Source: JAUXLW01 sp964195005
Lineage (GTDB): Bacteria > Actinomycetota > Acidimicrobiia > Spongiisociales > SHLN01
Direction: 5' to 3'
Length of the DNA: 7,871 bases
Assembly (NCBI GenBank): GCA_964195005.1
Contig: CAXMOO010000015.1
Span: 1-7,871 of the forward strand
The translations under genes and the position numbers were made by a program. Under the pieces are notes generated by a model. It worked only from the letters and a program-made list of their open reading frames with translations, was not told the origin of the DNA and searched no databases. Shown here piece after piece: positions 5,215 through 7,871 of this stretch. Numbering within the stretch: the stretch's first letter is position 1; every line of letters begins with the position of its first letter.

Positions 5215-7871
5215 ATGGCGACGAGCGCGCAGCAATGGGAAGGTCGGCCCGTACGGGCCTTTCTGATCAGAACGGCGGCATTCTCATTGCCGCTTGTTTT
5301 CGCGATTCTCGTTGCTTGGCAGCTCACGAAGGTTCTTCCCACGCCCCGCACCTGGTCCGGCGTCGTCCTTTGGTGGTTGCTGGTGATGGCGTCGTCAACC
5401 ATGGCATTGCGATTCGCCGATCGCTTCGCAAAGAGACTCCTGCCTCTGGCTGTTCTGATGAAGCTCTCATTGGCGTTTCCCGACAACGCGCCCAGTCGAT
5501 TCGGTATGTCCATGAAGGCTGGCAATGCCCACTCGCTCGAGGAGCTCATCGAGAGGGCTGAGAGAGCCGGTCGCGAGGATGACCTCACCCATGCCGCCGA
5601 GACGATTCTGGCGTTGGCGACAGCGCTCAATGCCCATGATCCCCGAACTCGTGGGCACGGCGACCGGGTCCGGGCCTACGCCGACATGCTCGGTGAAGAA
5701 ATGGGCCTCGACGCTGAGGGCCGCAACAAGCTGAAGTGGGCGGCGATGTTGCACGACATCGGCAAGCTCAAGGTGCCGGCGGAGATCATCAACAAGCCCG
5801 GAGGCCTCGACGACGACGAGTGGCGGGTTATGCGCAAGCATCCCGACTGGGGGATGGAGTTGGCGGCTCCTCTCCTGCCCTGGCTTGGCGAGTATGCCGC
5901 AACCATCGGCCAACATCATGAGCGCTTTGACGGCGGTGGGTATCCCAACGGGATAGTCGGTGAGGAAATCGGCATGGCGGCTCGCATCACGTCGGTAGCC
6001 GATGCCTACGACGTGATGACGTCGGTGCGGTCCTACAAGGAAGCCCGGCCTGCCGCCGAAGCTCGAGAGGAGCTTGCACGAAGTGCCGGAAGTCAGTTCG
6101 ACCCCATCGTGGTTCGGGCCTTCTTGAACATCTCTCTCGGCCGACAACGCTTGGTGGCCGGGCCCCTGTCCTGGCTGGCGCAGGTTCCGTTCTTCCAGAG
6201 TGCTTTGCAAGGCCTGACCAGTGCCGCCAGCCACGCCGCCGGCGTGGTGCAGACTGTCTCGGCGGCGGCGGCCATCTCCGGCGCGGCCGTAATCGCGCCG
6301 GCCCTAATCGACGCCCCCGACCTTGGCGCCCCCGCCACCCCCGCCGCACTGCCGCCTATCGAGATAGCCGTCAACGACGACGCCATGGTCCTCGCCGAGG
6401 ATGCGTCGGTGACCTTCCCGGTTCTCGGCAACGACATTCTGGAAGGGCCGGTAACCGTGGAGATCCTGTCCGGTCCCGAACATGGATCGGCGACGGTCAA
6501 TCCCGACGGCACGATCAGCTATGAACCAGATCCCGACTACTACGGGCCCGACTCGCTCATCTACCGAGCCTGCGATGCGGGCGGCGACTGCGAGATGGGA
6601 GTCCTGTCGATCAGCGTCGGCGAGGTGAACGACCCGCCAACGTTGGGTCCCGTGGCTGCCGGGGTAGATGAGGACTCGTCAACCAACATTGACGTGCTTT
6701 CCTCGGTGTCCGCCATCGATGGCAACCCTGCCCTGGCAACCGTGACACTGGCCGGAACCGCCGACACCGGTCTGGTGCTCAACACCGGTGGGGGAACGTT
6801 CTCGTACACCCCGCCGGCCGACTTCAACGGCTCAGACAACTTCACCGTCCAGGTTTGCGATGAGGGAGGAGCGTGCGAGCTGTTTTCGATCGCCGTCACC
6901 GTGGCGTCGATTGACGATGCTCCGGTCGCCACCCTTACCGTCCCGTCATTCACGGAAGACACGACGTCGAGCGTCGGAGTCGATGCCTCGGATGCCGATG
7001 GAGATGTCCTCACGACTTCGACTTCGGCTGGACCGGCGCACGGCACAACGGTGATTGAGCTCGACGGCTCCGTGACCTACACACCGGACGCCGACTACTT
7101 CGGATCCGATTCCTTTATCGTCGACGTCTGCGATCCAGGGGGCTTATGTGCTACAGAGACTGTGGGCTTTGTGGTTGTGGCCGTCAACGATCCGCCCGCG
7201 GCCTTCGCCGACTCGGCGGCGACCATGGGCCCCGGTCCCATCGTTGTGACCGTTCTCGCCAACGACGTTGATGTCGAAGGGGACATCGATGTGACGTCCG
7301 TGGCCATTGTCGCCCTCCCCGCTAAAGGAGCCGCGGTTGCCAATCCCGATGGCACCGTCGGCTACACCCCCGGCTTTGGAGAGACCGGAAGCGACACCTT
7401 CGACTATCAGATCTGTGACACTTCGGCGGCCTGCGACACCGCAACGGTCACGATCACGCTGCTCGGCCCCGACGCCGTCGACGACGAGGCCGTGATGGTC
7501 GAAGACGACCCTCCGATCACAATCGACGCCGTCTCCAACGACACGGATCCCGACTTCAACCTCGATCCCACGTCCGCCGCCGTGATCACCCCGGCGTCAA
7601 GCGGCACGGTCGTCGCGAACGGAGACGGCACGTTCGACTACAAGCCAGATCCAAACTTTGAAGGCGTCGATAGCTTCGGCTACAAGGTCTGGGACCTGGC
7701 CGGTGCCTGTGATGGGGCATCGGTGACGATCACGGTGGCTGCGGTGAATGATGTTCCGGTGGCTGTTGATGATGGGGGGGTTGGGTTTGTGACGTTGGAG
7801 GACACGCCGTTCACTACCGGGGATGTGACGGGTAACGACACTGATGTTGAGGATGGGATTCCGGATGGGGC
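5215..7871 (+). CDS. Membrane HD-GYP phosphodiesterase fused to tandem cadherin-like (Big_9) repeats; runs off the right edge
   Basis: From ATG 5215, 885 codons are open with no stop before the window edge. A stop at 5110-5112 limits the start, and GGAAA lies seven bases before the ATG. Residues 13-35 and 47-64 are membrane helices, with basic flanks that put both ends inside. Residues 125-310 are an HD-GYP domain with its metal-binding set intact: H148, H180-D181 with K184 (HDIGK), H209 (KHP), HHERFDGGGYP at 234-244, and D263. This family hydrolyses cyclic di-GMP to pGpG or GMP. A hydrophobic Ala-rich stretch (341-365, perhaps also 315-330) follows, then Big_9/cadherin-like repeats from 382 onward. 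By the positive-inside pattern the enzyme is cytoplasmic and the repeats are outside. Annotation would probably call it an HD-GYP or tandem-95 repeat protein. Codon use changes in the last 160 bases. An adhesin or surface-sensor role is inference. Confidence 0.9.
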   Translation, partial: MATSAQQWEGRPVRAFLIRTAAFSLPLVFAILVAWQLTKVLPTPRTWSGVVLWWLLVMASSTMALRFADRFAKRLLPLAVLMKLSLAFPDNAPSRFGMSMKAGNAHSLEELIERAERAGREDDLTHAAETILALATALNAHDPRTRGHGDRVRAYADMLGEEMGLDAEGRNKLKWAAMLHDIGKLKVPAEIINKPGGLDDDEWRVMRKHPDWGMELAAPLLPWLGEYAATIGQHHERFDGGGYPNGIVGEEIGMAARITSVADAYDVMTSVRSYKEARPAAEAREELARSAGSQFDPIVVRAFLNISLGRQRLVAGPLSWLAQVPFFQSALQGLTSAASHAAGVVQTVSAAAAISGAAVIAPALIDAPDLGAPATPAALPPIEIAVNDDAMVLAEDASVTFPVLGNDILEGPVTVEILSGPEHGSATVNPDGTISYEPDPDYYGPDSLIYRACDAGGDCEMGVLSISVGEVNDPPTLGPVAAGVDEDSSTNIDVLSSVSAIDGNPALATVTLAGTADTGLVLNTGGGTFSYTPPADFNGSDNFTVQVCDEGGACELFSIAVTVASIDDAPVATLTVPSFTEDTTSSVGVDASDADGDVLTTSTSAGPAHGTTVIELDGSVTYTPDADYFGSDSFIVDVCDPGGLCATETVGFVVVAVNDPPAAFADSAATMGPGPIVVTVLANDVDVEGDIDVTSVAIVALPAKGAAVANPDGTVGYTPGFGETGSDTFDYQICDTSAACDTATVTITLLGPDAVDDEAVMVEDDPPITIDAVSNDTDPDFNLDPTSAAVITPASSGTVVANGDGTFDYKPDPNFEGVDSFGYKVWDLAGACDGASVTITVAAVNDVPVAVDDGGVGFVTLEDTPFTTGDVTGNDTDVEDGIPDG
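6358..7871 (+). repeat. Tandem Big_9/cadherin-like domain array within the HD-GYP protein (5 full units plus part of a sixth)
   Basis: The units are about 91-95 residues: 6358-6633, 6634-6918, 6919-7191, 7192-7473, 7474-7752 and 7753 to the edge. The shared pattern is an acidic start (VDED or VNDD), LxND in the middle strand, an NPDGT-YxPDxxF turn, a GxDSFxY strand, a CDxxGxC loop, and a VND ending. Acidic clusters such as DASDADGD and NDTDPD suggest calcium binding between units. Units 1 to 4 carry a C-x5-C pair; in unit 5 the first Cys is Trp826. The units are clearly divergent from each other at DNA level, so this is an old array rather than a fresh duplication. Confidence 0.88.

Noticed and set aside
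5007..5561. Plus-strand 184-codon frame spanning the end of the MenJ-like gene and the start of the HD-GYP gene
   Set aside because: It overlaps two well-supported genes in other frames and its translation has no domain character. The HD-GYP frame from 5215 explains this DNA, including two membrane helices.
7774..7780. Run of seven G as a phase-variation site in the adhesin-like gene
   Set aside because: Seven G in a high-GC gene with GGG codons is not exceptional, and the frame is intact on both sides. It is noted only as a place where sequencing or replication slippage could occur.

Overview
The window is high-GC DNA with the gene content and codon use of an actinomycete. An Acidimicrobiia-type lineage is my best guess. 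The evidence is an F420-type split-barrel flavin/deazaflavin enzyme, a menaquinone-reductase-like flavoprotein, cbb3-like respiratory proteins and an HD-GYP protein carrying tandem cadherin-like repeats. The taxonomic guess is inference, since there is no rRNA or other marker here.

Layout. (1) At the left edge, on the minus strand, is most of a PPOX-class F420-dependent oxidoreductase (1-385, C-terminus outside the window). (2) A gene-free region of about 510 bp (386-895) separates it from a divergent plus-strand cluster and holds a 7-bp tandem repeat and several short hairpins. (3) A respiratory cluster follows: a CcoN-CcoO fusion (896-2827), a membrane-anchored monoheme cytochrome c overlapping it by one base (2827-3753), and a geranylgeranyl-reductase-family flavoprotein resembling the menaquinone reductase MenJ (3803-5056). 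(4) After 158 bp comes a very large open reading frame (5215 to the right edge, no stop in the window). It encodes two membrane helices, an intact HD-GYP c-di-GMP phosphodiesterase domain, another hydrophobic segment, and at least five and a half Big_9/cadherin-like repeats.

Two things stand out. First, the CcoN part of the fusion aligns over its whole length with cbb3 oxidase subunit I. By my alignment, made from memory of the family, it has lost all six histidines that bind heme b, heme b3 and CuB, and also the cross-linked tyrosine. The fused CcoO cytochrome c keeps its CXXCH and methionine ligand. It looks like a metal-free oxidase scaffold kept as an anchor or partner for c-type hemes. 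Second, the last gene joins a cytoplasmic c-di-GMP-degrading enzyme to what is probably a surface-exposed adhesin-like array in one polypeptide.

How the genes may work together: the cytochrome pair would move electrons at the outer face of the membrane, and the MenJ-like enzyme would tune the menaquinone that feeds that chain. The HD-GYP/adhesin gene appears to be a separate unit concerned with surface attachment or signalling.
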